DNA of 38,731 nucleotides from an uncultured Pelagibacteraceae bacterium (GTDB lineage: Bacteria; Pseudomonadota; Alphaproteobacteria; Pelagibacterales; Pelagibacteraceae). The position numbers and the translations under genes were made by a program. Shown piece after piece: positions 8,421 through 17,044 of this stretch (within the stretch, counting starts at the first letter, position 1; each line of letters begins with the position of its first letter). A model generated the notes under the pieces. That model was not told the origin of the DNA and did no database searches. It was given only the letters and a program-made list of their open reading frames with translations. The stretch covers positions 1-38,731 of the forward strand of contig CACECL010000007.1 of the NCBI GenBank assembly GCA_902557995.1. The letters run 5' to 3'.

Positions 8421-9109
8421 TTGTTTAAATGATCAATGAGTTTTAAGGTGTTATTTTTTATATTACCTTTTGTAAGAGATCTTCCTATAACAATACCAGA
8501 AACCTTATTTTTAAAAGCTTGTTTAGGTGTCATAATTCTCACTTGATCATTTGAACTATCACCAGGCAATCTTATTCCTGGAGTTATAATTAATAAATTT
8601 TTGTATCTTTTACGAACCATTAAAGCTTCCTGAGCAGAACAAACTATACCATCACATCCTGATTTTTTAATTAATGCTGCTTGTTTTAAAACCAACTCTT
8701 TTATATTTTTTGTATGACCTATCTCTTTAAGAGATTTATTGTTAAGACTTGTTAAAATAGTAACACCTAATATTTTTATATTTTTATTTATTTTTTTTGC
8801 TTCTTTTTTAACTTCTTTTAGCATTTCTACTCCACCATTGGCATGTATTGTGATATATTTACATTTTTTTAAATCTTTTAAGCTATGTATTGCAGATAAA
8901 GCTGTATGCGGGATATCATTTATTTTTAAATCTAACCAAAAGTCACTTTTAATATTTTCTAAGAATTTTCTTCCATGTTTAGAATAAAAAAACTGAAGAC
9001 CAAATTTTGGAATAATTTTAAGTTTTTTGGTATTTGTTTGGGTAATTATTTTTTTAATTTCACTTAAATTTGAGGTATCACAGGCAACAAATACAGTTTT
9101 ATTCTTCAT
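8417..9109 (-). CDS. pyrF: Orotidine 5'-phosphate decarboxylase
   Basis: PyrF converts OMP to UMP, the last step of de novo pyrimidine synthesis. The catalytic Asp-Lys-Asp array is visible as WLDLKINDIPHT (Asp60, Lys62, Asp65), and the phosphate-binding end reads GIVIGRSL. At 230 residues it matches the bacterial family. It overlaps ihfB upstream by 11 bases and trpF downstream by 4, so it sits inside the long minus-strand run. Confidence 0.94.
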   Translation of the reverse strand: MKNKTVFVACDTSNLSEIKKIITQTNTKKLKIIPKFGLQFFYSKHGRKFLENIKSDFWLDLKINDIPHTALSAIHSLKDLKKCKYITIHANGGVEMLKEVKKEAKKINKNIKILGVTILTSLNNKSLKEIGHTKNIKELVLKQAALIKKSGCDGIVCSAQEALMVRKRYKNLLIITPGIRLPGDSSNDQVRIMTPKQAFKNKVSGIVIGRSLTKGNIKNNTLKLIDHLNK

Positions 9110-9392
9110 TTTTATTTATTTTATTAAATAAGTCTTTTGACATTTTAAAGTGAATAGTTTTTTTTTCAGGAGTATTTACTTTTTCTCCTGTTTTAGGATT
9201 TCTTGATATTCTAGCTTTTTGAATGTTTGTTGCAAACACTCCAAATCCTCTTAATTCTACCCTGTCGCCTCTTTTTAAGGACCTTTTTATTTCACCTAGT
9301 ATAATATCAGTGAATTTTTCTAAATCTTTTTTTAAAAAATTTGGATAATTTCGTGATAGTTGTTTTAAAAGCTTTGATTTTACAATAGCCAA
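9099..9392 (-). CDS. ihfB: Integration host factor beta subunit (HU/IHF family)
   Basis: This is a 97-residue DNA-bending protein of the HU/IHF family. The beta-arm signature RNPKTGEKV is at residues 64-72, preceded by RVELRGFGVFA at 44-54. Its place just downstream of rpsA matches the conserved rpsA-ihfB order, which favours IhfB over HU. No ATG is available: the frame opens with TTG at 9392, and a stop codon lies only a few codons upstream, so TTG is the probable start. The IHF alpha partner is not in the window. Confidence 0.9.
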   Translation of the reverse strand: MAIVKSKLLKQLSRNYPNFLKKDLEKFTDIILGEIKRSLKRGDRVELRGFGVFATNIQKARISRNPKTGEKVNTPEKKTIHFKMSKDLFNKINKNEE

Positions 9393-9411
9393 ATTAAATT
9401 TTCTTCAATTA

Positions 9412-11136
9412 TTATTTATCTTCTTTTTTCTTTTTAAGGTCTTCAGATAATGAAGAAAATGGTAAGTTTTTACCTGATCCTTCAGAACCATATTTCTCTA
9501 AAGCTTCTTTTTTTTCTATTTCTTCCAGAAGTTTAATGCTTAATGTCACTTTTCTTTTATTAAAGTCTAGCTCTGCTATTGCACAATCTAATTTTTCACC
9601 TCCAGTCCATCTGCTAGGACGGGCATCAGCTGGATTAATTGCTATTGCAGATTTTTTAATTTGAAAGTCCATTTCACAACCTTCAGGTCGAACAAATAAG
9701 CCTTTGTTATCTGTTGAAATTACTTTTACCGTTATTGTTTGATTTATATTTTTATCTTTAAACCAATCGAAAGGATCTGGCTGAGTTTGCCTTAAACCCA
9801 CTCTTATTTTTTGCTCTGAAACTTTAATTTCTAAAACCTTAACTTTAATTTTATCTCCTTTTTTATATTTCGATAATTCTTCTTCACCATTGTTACCGTA
9901 TGTAAGATCATTGCAATGAAGGAAAGCGTCAATATTCAAATCTTTTATTTTAACAAATAAAGAGTATTCATTTTTATTTATAACTTCACCCTCAACAATA
10001 CTTTCCAATGGATACTGTTTTTCAAACGTTTCAAAAGGATTTTCTTGTGTCAATCTATGAGAAATTGCTACACGTCTTTTTTCTTTATCAATCTCCGTAA
10101 TTACACATGAAATTTCATCACCAATTTTTAACATCTTCTTTGCTGAAATATTTTTTTTATTCCAGCTTAGTTCACTTGAATGCAATAATGTAGTTAACCC
10201 AGGTTCAAGTTCACAAAAAGCTCCAAAGTCCATTATTTTTACAACCTTAACTTTATAGATTTTATTCAATTCGTAATTTTCTATATGCTCAAATGGATCA
10301 GGTGATAATTGTTTTATTGAACAACCAACTTGTAATTTATCTGTATCTACACTTATAACTTTAAGATCATGTTTTTCACCTACATTAAATACCTCGTCAG
10401 GATGATTTACTCTTGAATATGAAATCTCTTGTAAATGCACCAAAACATCAAGCTCTCCATTTACGTTAAAAAAACATCCAAAACTACTGTAACCTTTTAC
10501 CTCTGCACCTTTAATAATATCTCCAACTTTATATTTAGAAACTATTTTTGCTTTGTCCTCTTTTTTAAAAGAAGAAATTATTTCTTTTCTCGAGACACAA
10601 GCATTACCTCTTACTCTATCTAATTTGATTAATGCAAATTTTTGAGGTTCATTCATAAGATGACTTATGTCCTTCAGTGGTTTATCACTTATTTGTGATC
10701 CTGGTAAAAACATTAGTGAACCAGTTTCAATATGCTCTACAATACATCCACCTTTACACTTTGAGGTAATTTTTCCCATAATTGTTTGATTATTTTCATA
10801 AGCCTCTACAAGTTTATCCCAACCTTTGATTTTTTGTGCTTTAGACGCAGATACTAAAACTTCTCCATGTTTGTCTTCAATTTTTTCAAGTAAAACTGGA
10901 ATTGTTTCACCAATTTTAATTTTTTCTGAAAGGCCCATACTCTTTAATTCATTTATATCTAATACAGGTTCAGATTTAAGACCCTCAACAAAGAGAAAAA
11001 CGAATTTTTCAGTAATTTTATTAATCTTACCATTAATTATTTTTCCTTCCTCAATTTGTATTTTTGAAAGTTGACTATTTAATAGCTTTTCGAATTCTTT
11101 TGAAGCTGGGTTTGAAAGGTCTTGGTATATTTCCAT
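9412..11136 (-). CDS. rpsA: 30S ribosomal protein S1
   Basis: S1 binds mRNA leaders and helps place them on the 30S subunit, which matters in a genome with weak Shine-Dalgarno sequences. The 574 residues contain six S1 RNA-binding repeats spaced about 85 residues apart, beginning near residue 31 (EGKIINGKI), with clear copies at VGDIIKGAEVKGYSSFGCF and KVKVVKIMDFGAFCELEPGL. Length matches proteobacterial S1 (about 557-570). The annotated cmk frame overlaps this start by 62 bases; I keep the ATG at 11136 because it gives a normal S1 N-terminus. The order aroA-cmk-rpsA-ihfB is conserved in proteobacteria. Confidence 0.96.
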   Translation of the reverse strand: MEIYQDLSNPASKEFEKLLNSQLSKIQIEEGKIINGKINKITEKFVFLFVEGLKSEPVLDINELKSMGLSEKIKIGETIPVLLEKIEDKHGEVLVSASKAQKIKGWDKLVEAYENNQTIMGKITSKCKGGCIVEHIETGSLMFLPGSQISDKPLKDISHLMNEPQKFALIKLDRVRGNACVSRKEIISSFKKEDKAKIVSKYKVGDIIKGAEVKGYSSFGCFFNVNGELDVLVHLQEISYSRVNHPDEVFNVGEKHDLKVISVDTDKLQVGCSIKQLSPDPFEHIENYELNKIYKVKVVKIMDFGAFCELEPGLTTLLHSSELSWNKKNISAKKMLKIGDEISCVITEIDKEKRRVAISHRLTQENPFETFEKQYPLESIVEGEVINKNEYSLFVKIKDLNIDAFLHCNDLTYGNNGEEELSKYKKGDKIKVKVLEIKVSEQKIRVGLRQTQPDPFDWFKDKNINQTITVKVISTDNKGLFVRPEGCEMDFQIKKSAIAINPADARPSRWTGGEKLDCAIAELDFNKRKVTLSIKLLEEIEKKEALEKYGSEGSGKNLPFSSLSEDLKKKKEDK

Positions 11137-11791
11137 TAAATTTTTTGTTTTTATCTATTATTTTTTTTATTTTTAAAAAACATGCTCTTTTAGTAAGGTT
11201 TGTAGTATTAATCAATAGTGAATCTTTTGTTTTCTTAAGTGGAGATATTTTTCGATTCAGGTCGTTTTTATCACGTTTTTTAATACTTTTAAGCACTTCG
11301 GTAAAAGATATGTTTTTTTTTAAACTTTTGAGCTCTTTAAATCTTCTTAAAGCTCTAGTTTTTATGTTTGCTGTGATGTAAAATTTAAAGTCAGCATCTG
11401 GTACAATTTTATATGTAATATCTCTCCCATCTAGACATGATCCTTTATATTTTCTAGGTGGATTATAAGCAAAATTAATTTGCAATGAATAAACCATTTT
11501 TCGAATAATTTTGATTTTTGAAATAATAGAAGCTTCCGTACCTATTTCATCTGTAATTAAGTTTTTATTCAATAATTTTTTAATAGTTAGAGTTTCTATC
11601 TTTGATTTTAAAAATTTTTGTTGAAATTTTTTTGGATACTTGATCTTTAAGTAAGCAATATATCTATAAATTTTTCCAGTGTCTAAATAGAATAAATTAT
11701 AATGAGCAGATATTGCTTTTGCAACTGTTCCAGCTCCAGCAGCAGCTGGTGAGTCAATCGCAATTTTTAAGATGTTTTTTCTTTTTTTCAT
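11075..11791 (-). CDS. cmk: Cytidylate (CMP) kinase with altered P-loop
   Basis: CMP kinase phosphorylates CMP/dCMP from ATP. Family features are LDTGKIYR near 36-43, CLDGRDI, PDADFKFYITA, and the RD..D..R..SPLK region (RDKNDLNRKISPLKK). The Walker A loop, normally GPAAAGKGT in relatives, reads SPAAAGAGT here (residues 14-22): the lysine is Ala20 (codon GCT at 11732-11734). That is more than one base from a Lys codon, so a simple sequencing error is unlikely. The start overlaps aroA by 4 bases. The C-terminus runs 62 bases into rpsA, which is odd: one extra A in the A6 tract at 11141-11146 would instead end the frame in a TAATG overlap with the rpsA start. True end therefore uncertain. Confidence 0.9.
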   Translation of the reverse strand: MKKRKNILKIAIDSPAAAGAGTVAKAISAHYNLFYLDTGKIYRYIAYLKIKYPKKFQQKFLKSKIETLTIKKLLNKNLITDEIGTEASIISKIKIIRKMVYSLQINFAYNPPRKYKGSCLDGRDITYKIVPDADFKFYITANIKTRALRRFKELKSLKKNISFTEVLKSIKKRDKNDLNRKISPLKKTKDSLLINTTNLTKRACFLKIKKIIDKNKKFNGNIPRPFKPSFKRIRKAIK

Positions 11792-13108
11792 TTTTTTAAT
11801 TGATTAATTTTTTCTAGAAAACTTGGAAAGGATGTTTTAATAGAATCTTTATCATGAATTTCCCACTTCCCACCATAAGCTAATGCTGCGATGACACTCG
11901 TCATAAACACCCGATGATCTTTAAGATAATTTTTGATAATGATTTTTTTATTAATTTTTAATTTTGGATTTCCATATATTTTTAATGAATTTTTAGTTGA
12001 AATAGTTTTAACACCCATTTTATTTAAAATATATTCACCCCATTTGAGTCTTGGACTCTCTTTTTGATTTAATTCGTCTAGTTTTTTAAAATGTGAAACA
12101 CCTTTGGCTTTTGCTGCAACTAAAAAAATAACTAAAAATTCATCAATTGCAGAACTATTTAATTTAGCTGGACAGTTAATTGCTTTAATTTGTTTAGGAC
12201 TTTTAATTTCTATATCTGTTATTTTTTCTCCTTTATATTTTTTTTGGTTTTTATAATTTATTTTTATTCCCATTTTTCTTAAAATTGTAATCACGCCTGT
12301 TCTTGAAGGATTGATATTCACATTTTTTATTATAAGTGAGGAATTATTCATTAATGCAGTTAAGACAATAAAAAATGCACTAGAACTTATATCAGATGGA
12401 ATGTTGTACCTCAGTGGATTAATTTTTTTAACTTTTTTAACTAAAATTTCATCATAATTTTTTTTTTGATTTTATTGTTATGGGTAAATTAAGATATTTG
12501 CACAAAAGCTCTGTATGGTTTCTTGATTTTTTAGCTTTAATTCTAGTTGTACCTTGGGTCCTGATTCCTGCAAATATTACTGAGCTTTTACATTGAGCAG
12601 AACCTTTTTTTTCAAAAAAATTTATAGATTTTAACTTTGATGATCCATACAATTTTAAAGGTAAATTTTTATTATTTGTTAATTCAAATTTTGCACCAAA
12701 TTTAGTTAAAGGTGAAGAAATTCTCTTAAAGTCTCTTTTAGACAAACTTTTGTCTCCAATTAATTTAATAGGATGTGGGGTATTAATTAATAAACCTAAA
12801 ATAAGTCTTCCTAATGTACCTGAATTTTTTGCGTCTAGTATTATATTTTTTTTATAATTATAACCACCAATTCCTTTTCCGTAAATTTTACATGCCTTTT
12901 TATTAATTTTTGATTGAATTCCAAGTTTTTTAATAGCATTAATTGCTGCCAAAACATCTTCTGATAAAAGTAAATTTTTAGCATAAGATATTCCTGATGC
13001 TAGTGAAGAAAATAGTACCCAACGTATGCTTATACTTTTATCTCCGCTTACAATAATAACCTTTTTAAAATCTTTTATCTTATTTTTTATAACTACAGAA
13101 TTTGGCAT
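11788..13108 (-). pseudogene. aroA: EPSP synthase (aroA), interrupted by a +1 frameshift in a poly-A tract
   Basis: AroA joins shikimate 3-phosphate and PEP in the shikimate pathway. The frame from 13108 gives GDKSISIRW, SEDVLAAI, KRDFKRISSPL and SAQCKSS, then stops at 12452-12454. Removing one A from the A10 tract (plus-strand T run at 12458-12467) restores a continuous frame through DISSSAFFIVL, NPSRTG, the catalytic IDE, ELNQKESPRL and DHRVFMT to the stop at 11788. That is 439 residues, the normal length. Every domain is therefore present and only one base is out of place. Either the assembly carries one A too many, the gene is freshly broken, or polymerase slippage restores the frame. It lies 5 bases after lptB and overlaps cmk by 4. 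Confidence 0.9.
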
Positions 13109-13113
13109 AGATA

Positions 13114-13890
13114 TTAATTAATTTTAAAACTATCACCAAAATAAGCATTTCTTGCATTAATATTTTTTACTAAATTTGAAGGAGTATCTTGAGCAATAAT
13201 TTTACCATTACTCAAAATCATAGCTACATCAACACATGCTAACAAATCTCTAGCTTGGTGGTCACATATACATATTGTAATTTGATTTTCCTGCTGAAGA
13301 TTTACTATAATTTCTTGTAACATTTTTATTGTAAGCACATCTAAAGCTGCGAAACATTCATCTAGAAGTAGAACTTTTGGTTCACTTAATAGGGACAAAG
13401 CTATAACCAGTTTTTTTTTTTGCCCACCTGATAGAAATTTTGCTTTTATATCTTTCAAATTATCAAGTTCAAATCTTGAAACTAAATAATTAATTCGATC
13501 AGATCTTAAATTTTTATCGTCAATTACTATTTCACTTATAGCTTTTAAATTATCATAAAGAGTGAGGTCATTAAAATATCCACCATATTGAGGCACATAT
13601 CCTACTTTAAATTTTTTAGCTCTTAAATATATTGGATATCTGCTAACATCTTGTTCTGCGATTTTAATTTTTCCATTATTAGGATTTATTAAACCTGTAA
13701 TTAAGTTAAATATACTGCTCTTTCCAACCCCATTAGGTCCTAGCATTCCAAAAATTTGACCTTCATTTATTTTAAAATTTATGTTGTCTAGAATTAATCT
13801 ATTTCCGTATGACAGAGATACATTTTCTAATTCAATTAATGTTTTTATATTTTTAAAAGATTTAATTCTAAATTTTTTAATAATTGCCAT
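13114..13890 (-). CDS. lptB: LPS export ABC transporter ATP-binding protein LptB
   Basis: LptB is the cytoplasmic ATPase that powers extraction of LPS from the inner membrane with LptF, LptG and LptC. The 258 residues carry Walker A GPNGVGKSS (51-59), signature LSGGQ (153-157), Walker B LLLDE (174-178), D-loop ALD and switch His211. The closing YFGDSF matches the LptB-specific C-terminus (YLGEDF in E. coli), which separates it from branched-chain amino acid ATPases. It follows lptC by 4 bases. About 20 extra N-terminal residues precede the usual start of the domain. An A11 tract inside the signature region is in frame. Confidence 0.9.
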   Translation of the reverse strand: MAIIKKFRIKSFKNIKTLIELENVSLSYGNRLILDNINFKINEGQIFGMLGPNGVGKSSIFNLITGLINPNNGKIKIAEQDVSRYPIYLRAKKFKVGYVPQYGGYFNDLTLYDNLKAISEIVIDDKNLRSDRINYLVSRFELDNLKDIKAKFLSGGQKKKLVIALSLLSEPKVLLLDECFAALDVLTIKMLQEIIVNLQQENQITICICDHQARDLLACVDVAMILSNGKIIAQDTPSNLVKNINARNAYFGDSFKIN

Positions 13891-13894
13891 TAAA

Positions 13895-14461
13895 CTAAAA
13901 ATTTTTAATATTTACTTTTTTTTTATCCTCAAACATAAATACTTTAGCTTTTTTTGTTTCTAAATTAATTTCTATTACATCAGCTTTCATAACATTGTTT
14001 AAGCTTGAGTAAACTACATTTCTTGATAGTGTCATAGAGTTTCTTAATATCGAAAAATCTAAATATTCTCCTTCAATTTTATTATCTAAAAAAGTAATTA
14101 TTACATTTTTAGAAAAGATTGTATCATTATTATCAATAAAATATTTTCCATAATTTGATTTAATTATAATTTTAGAGGAGTTTATTGGCTTAATAGTAGC
14201 TTTAACCTCTGTTAGAAATATTACATTTGGTATTTGATGGTCTATTTCTCCTTTTAATGCCTCAATAACATATTCATTTCCCTTTATATCTTTAGACTCA
14301 TATCTAACATTTTCTATAATATTTGAGCTGTAAATTGTGTCTTGGTCAATTTTTTGTTTAATTACTTCAACTTCTTTTTTGTTATTAGTATGCTTTATAA
14401 ATAACCATATAATTAGTAAAAGAAAAATTATAGATAAACTTACTTTATATTTTCTTTCCAT
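13895..14461 (-). CDS. lptC: LPS export periplasmic protein LptC
   Basis: LptC is a single-pass inner-membrane protein with a periplasmic beta-jellyroll that takes LPS from LptBFG. The 188 residues show a short N-terminal cytoplasmic part, one membrane helix at about 7-22, and then repeated beta-strand-like segments with the OstA/LptC pattern (SNYGKYFIDNNDTIFSKNV, KADVIEINLETKKAKVFMF). The start codon directly abuts the kdsD stop (TAAATG), and lptB follows 4 bases later. Sequence conservation in this family is weak; context (kdsD before, lptB after) carries much of the call. No lptA gene lies between lptC and lptB, where many proteobacteria have one. Confidence 0.83.
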   Translation of the reverse strand: MERKYKVSLSIIFLLLIIWLFIKHTNNKKEVEVIKQKIDQDTIYSSNIIENVRYESKDIKGNEYVIEALKGEIDHQIPNVIFLTEVKATIKPINSSKIIIKSNYGKYFIDNNDTIFSKNVIITFLDNKIEGEYLDFSILRNSMTLSRNVVYSSLNNVMKADVIEINLETKKAKVFMFEDKKKVNIKNF

Positions 14462-15430
14462 TTACGAAATATTAGATTGTAATATGTTGTGTATGTGAAC
14501 TATTCCTATTGTTTTAAGTTTATTTTTTTTTTCGTAAACACATAAAGATGTAATTTTTTTATTATTCATTATTGATAAGGCTTTAGCGGCAAGAATATCC
14601 TTATCAACACTTATAGGATTTTTTGTCATAATTTTTTTTACTTTTATCATATGTAAATCAATATTTTTTTGATTAAACCTTCTAATTTGACCATCAGTTA
14701 TAATTCCTACTGTTTTTTTAAATTTATTTTGCACCAATAAGACACCTAATTTTTTTTTATTTAATATTTTTAATGCTTCTTTCATTTGAAGTTTTTCGTT
14801 AACAAATGGTATTTTAGTTCCAGTAAGCATTACATCTTCAACTGTTTTTAATTGCGCACCTAAGCTTCCTGATGGATGAATTTTTTTAAAATCTATTTTA
14901 CCAAATTTTTTAAATTGCATTGCTGCTATAGCTAGAGCATCTCCTATAGCAAGTTGAGCTGTAGTGCTCGATGTTGGAACTATGCTGCCAGACTCCTTTA
15001 CTTGGGGTATAAGAAGCTTTATGTCGGAAGCTTTATATAAAATTGAATCTTTTTTAGAAACAATTCCGATTAAAAAAATTTTATTTCTATTTGCATATTG
15101 TATTATATTTTTTAGTTCAGCAGTTTGTCCGGAATTACTAATTAAAATTAAAATGTCCTTTTTTGAAATACTGCCTAAATCTCCATGAGAAGAGTCTCCG
15201 GCCGATAAATTAAAAGATGGTGTTCCCACTGAAGACAAAGTTGCAGAAATTTTAGATGCTATAATTCCACTTTTTCCTACTCCACATAAAATTATTTTTG
15301 ATTGGCACTTTGCAATTTTTATTACTGCTTTATTGAATGAATTATTAATATTTTTCTTTAATTTTTGTAATGCCTTGATTTCAAGATTTATTACATCCTT
15401 AGCTATAGAAACAAATTTATTTTTAACCAT
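14462..15430 (-). CDS. kdsD: Arabinose-5-phosphate isomerase (KpsF/GutQ family)
   Basis: KdsD converts ribulose 5-phosphate to arabinose 5-phosphate, the first step to Kdo. The 322 residues consist of an SIS sugar-isomerase domain (GVGKSG at 50-55, SNSGQT at 98-103, IHPSGSLGAQL near 190-200) followed by two CBS domains (from VMLTGTKIPFV and from IMTKNPISV). The ATG at 15430 shares its A with the rnd stop (TAATG), a clear coupling signal, so I prefer it to a TTG four codons upstream. kdsB at 20453 catalyses a later step of the same pathway. Confidence 0.93.
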   Translation of the reverse strand: MVKNKFVSIAKDVINLEIKALQKLKKNINNSFNKAVIKIAKCQSKIILCGVGKSGIIASKISATLSSVGTPSFNLSAGDSSHGDLGSISKKDILILISNSGQTAELKNIIQYANRNKIFLIGIVSKKDSILYKASDIKLLIPQVKESGSIVPTSSTTAQLAIGDALAIAAMQFKKFGKIDFKKIHPSGSLGAQLKTVEDVMLTGTKIPFVNEKLQMKEALKILNKKKLGVLLVQNKFKKTVGIITDGQIRRFNQKNIDLHMIKVKKIMTKNPISVDKDILAAKALSIMNNKKITSLCVYEKKNKLKTIGIVHIHNILQSNIS

Positions 15431-16041
15431 TAGTGTGACCAAATATCATCTCTGAAAAGAGCTAAATCAAGATCTACTCTTGTTTTTAAAAACTCTAAGC
15501 ACTTTTCATATAGTTTCATTCTGTTTTCTCTTTTTAATATTTTAGAAAGTTCATCATGAATTTTATGTAAATAGATAACATCATTTGCACAATATTTAAG
15601 TTGTGCTGGAGACAATTCTCCTCCAAAGTCTGAATTTTGAAACTGTTTGCTTATGTCTATATTTATAAATTCTTTTATTAGAGTTTTTAAAGAATGATTA
15701 TCAGAATAAGATCTTGCAAGTTTCGAAGCAATCTTTGTATCTAAAATATTATTTGTTTCTGTTTTAAGATAATATTTTATATGTGCTATATCAGCCCTTC
15801 CAAAATGAAAAATTTTAGTAACATTTTCATTATTTAATATTTTTATTAGATTAGGAGCATTATAATTATTTCTATCAAACTGAACTATGTGAGTATCAGA
15901 ATTTCCTGAGGATAATTGGATTAAACATAAGGGGTCACGTCTTACGTTTAAACCCATGAATTCACCATCCACAGCTATTATATTGCCTAAATTCAAATCA
16001 TCTGGTAGATCGTTTTTATATAATTGAATATTATTACTCAT
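15430..16041 (-). CDS. rnd: Ribonuclease D family 3'-5' exonuclease
   Basis: This is a DEDDy-type 3'-5' exoribonuclease of the short alphaproteobacterial RNase D type, acting on structured RNA such as tRNA precursors. Asp25 and Glu27 (IIAVDGEFMG), Asp84 (FHFGRADIAH) and the late YCANDVIYLHKI segment supply the catalytic set. At 203 residues it lacks the HRDC domains of E. coli RNase D. The frame is open to 16131, but the ATG at 16041 starts the recognisable protein, and the upstream part would overlap the divergent gene. It is the first gene of the long minus-strand run, with only 16 bases to the divergent epimerase gene. Confidence 0.9.
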   Translation of the reverse strand: MSNNIQLYKNDLPDDLNLGNIIAVDGEFMGLNVRRDPLCLIQLSSGNSDTHIVQFDRNNYNAPNLIKILNNENVTKIFHFGRADIAHIKYYLKTETNNILDTKIASKLARSYSDNHSLKTLIKEFINIDISKQFQNSDFGGELSPAQLKYCANDVIYLHKIHDELSKILKRENRMKLYEKCLEFLKTRVDLDLALFRDDIWSH

Positions 16042-16057
16042 TTTAAAACATATATAT

Positions 16058-17041
16058 ATGAAAGCAAAAAATTGTCTAATTTTTGGTGGTAGTGGCCAAA
16101 TAGGTAGAAACTTGATAAGAAAATTTACCAAGAATAACTATAGAGTTACCGTGGTTACAAGAAATGTGCATCAAAAAAGTTATATAATTAAAACACAAGC
16201 TAATGTTGGATATATTGAAATTGTTGAAGCAAATATTTTTGAGGAGAATAAGATTAGAGATTTATTTAGGAATGCAGATGTTTGCATAAATCTCATAGGA
16301 ATTCTTTTTGAAAAAAAGGCAAATTCATTTAGAAATATACATACTATTTTTCCCTCTATTCTAGCTAAACTTTCTAAAGAATATAATCTAAAACATTTTG
16401 TGCATTTATCTGCTCTTGGAATTAATGATGCAATAGACTCAAATTATGCAAAAAGTAAACTTGAGGGCGAAAATAGAGTTTTAAAAAATTTTCCTTTGGC
16501 GACAATTTTGAGACCATCAATAGTATATTCGGTGGATGATAATTTTACTACAAATTTTATGACATTATTAAAAAGACTTCCCATATTTCCTTTGTATTAT
16601 AATGGCAAAACAAAGTTTACACCAATTCATTGTTCAGATTTGACAGATATTATCTATCACATAATCTCAAAAAATATTTATTCAAATATAATTGAATGTG
16701 TAGGACCAGAAATTTTAACATTTAGAGAAATTTTAGAAAAACTATTAATTTTAATAAATAAGAAAAGAATATTTTTTCCTTTACCTTTACCAATAGCAGA
16801 AGTACAGGCAAGATTTTTTGAATTATTTCCCAACCCTTTGCTTACAAGAGATCAATTAAGACTTCTAAAATATGACAATACTGTTTCCAAGAAGTATAAA
16901 ACTAATTCAGATATAGGAATTCCAAGTGTAAGATATTTTGATGAAGAGGTTAAAAAGTATTGTTATATGTGGAAAGATGGAGGTCAATTTTCTACAGAAA
17001 AATATAAAGATAAAAATAATTTTGAGGTGAAAACTAATTAA
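16058..17041 (+). CDS. NAD(P)-binding epimerase, complex I NDUFA9-like
   Basis: This is an atypical short-chain dehydrogenase/reductase close to the mitochondrial complex I accessory subunit NDUFA9, which is common in alphaproteobacteria. The 327 residues begin with an NAD(P)-binding Rossmann loop GGSGQIG (10-16), then CINLIGILFE, HLSALGI and the YAKSK motif (Tyr and Lys of the SDR active site), and LRPSIVY. The substrate is unknown; a role in quinone or complex I biology is inferred only from the family. It starts 16 bases from the divergent rnd gene and ends 3 bases before the convergent gcrA stop. Confidence 0.87.
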   Translation: MKAKNCLIFGGSGQIGRNLIRKFTKNNYRVTVVTRNVHQKSYIIKTQANVGYIEIVEANIFEENKIRDLFRNADVCINLIGILFEKKANSFRNIHTIFPSILAKLSKEYNLKHFVHLSALGINDAIDSNYAKSKLEGENRVLKNFPLATILRPSIVYSVDDNFTTNFMTLLKRLPIFPLYYNGKTKFTPIHCSDLTDIIYHIISKNIYSNIIECVGPEILTFREILEKLLILINKKRIFFPLPLPIAEVQARFFELFPNPLLTRDQLRLLKYDNTVSKKYKTNSDIGIPSVRYFDEEVKKYCYMWKDGGQFSTEKYKDKNNFEVKTN

Positions 17042-17044
17042 AAA

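Noticed and set aside
13411-13421. A11 tract in lptB as a frameshift site
   Set aside because: The frame is intact on both sides and encodes the normal LSGGQKKK region, so nothing needs explaining. It serves as a control for the aroA and dnaX cases.
16042-16131. Longer start for RNase D
   Set aside because: The added residues lie antisense to the epimerase start and are low-complexity hydrophobic; ATG 16041 begins the recognisable domain.
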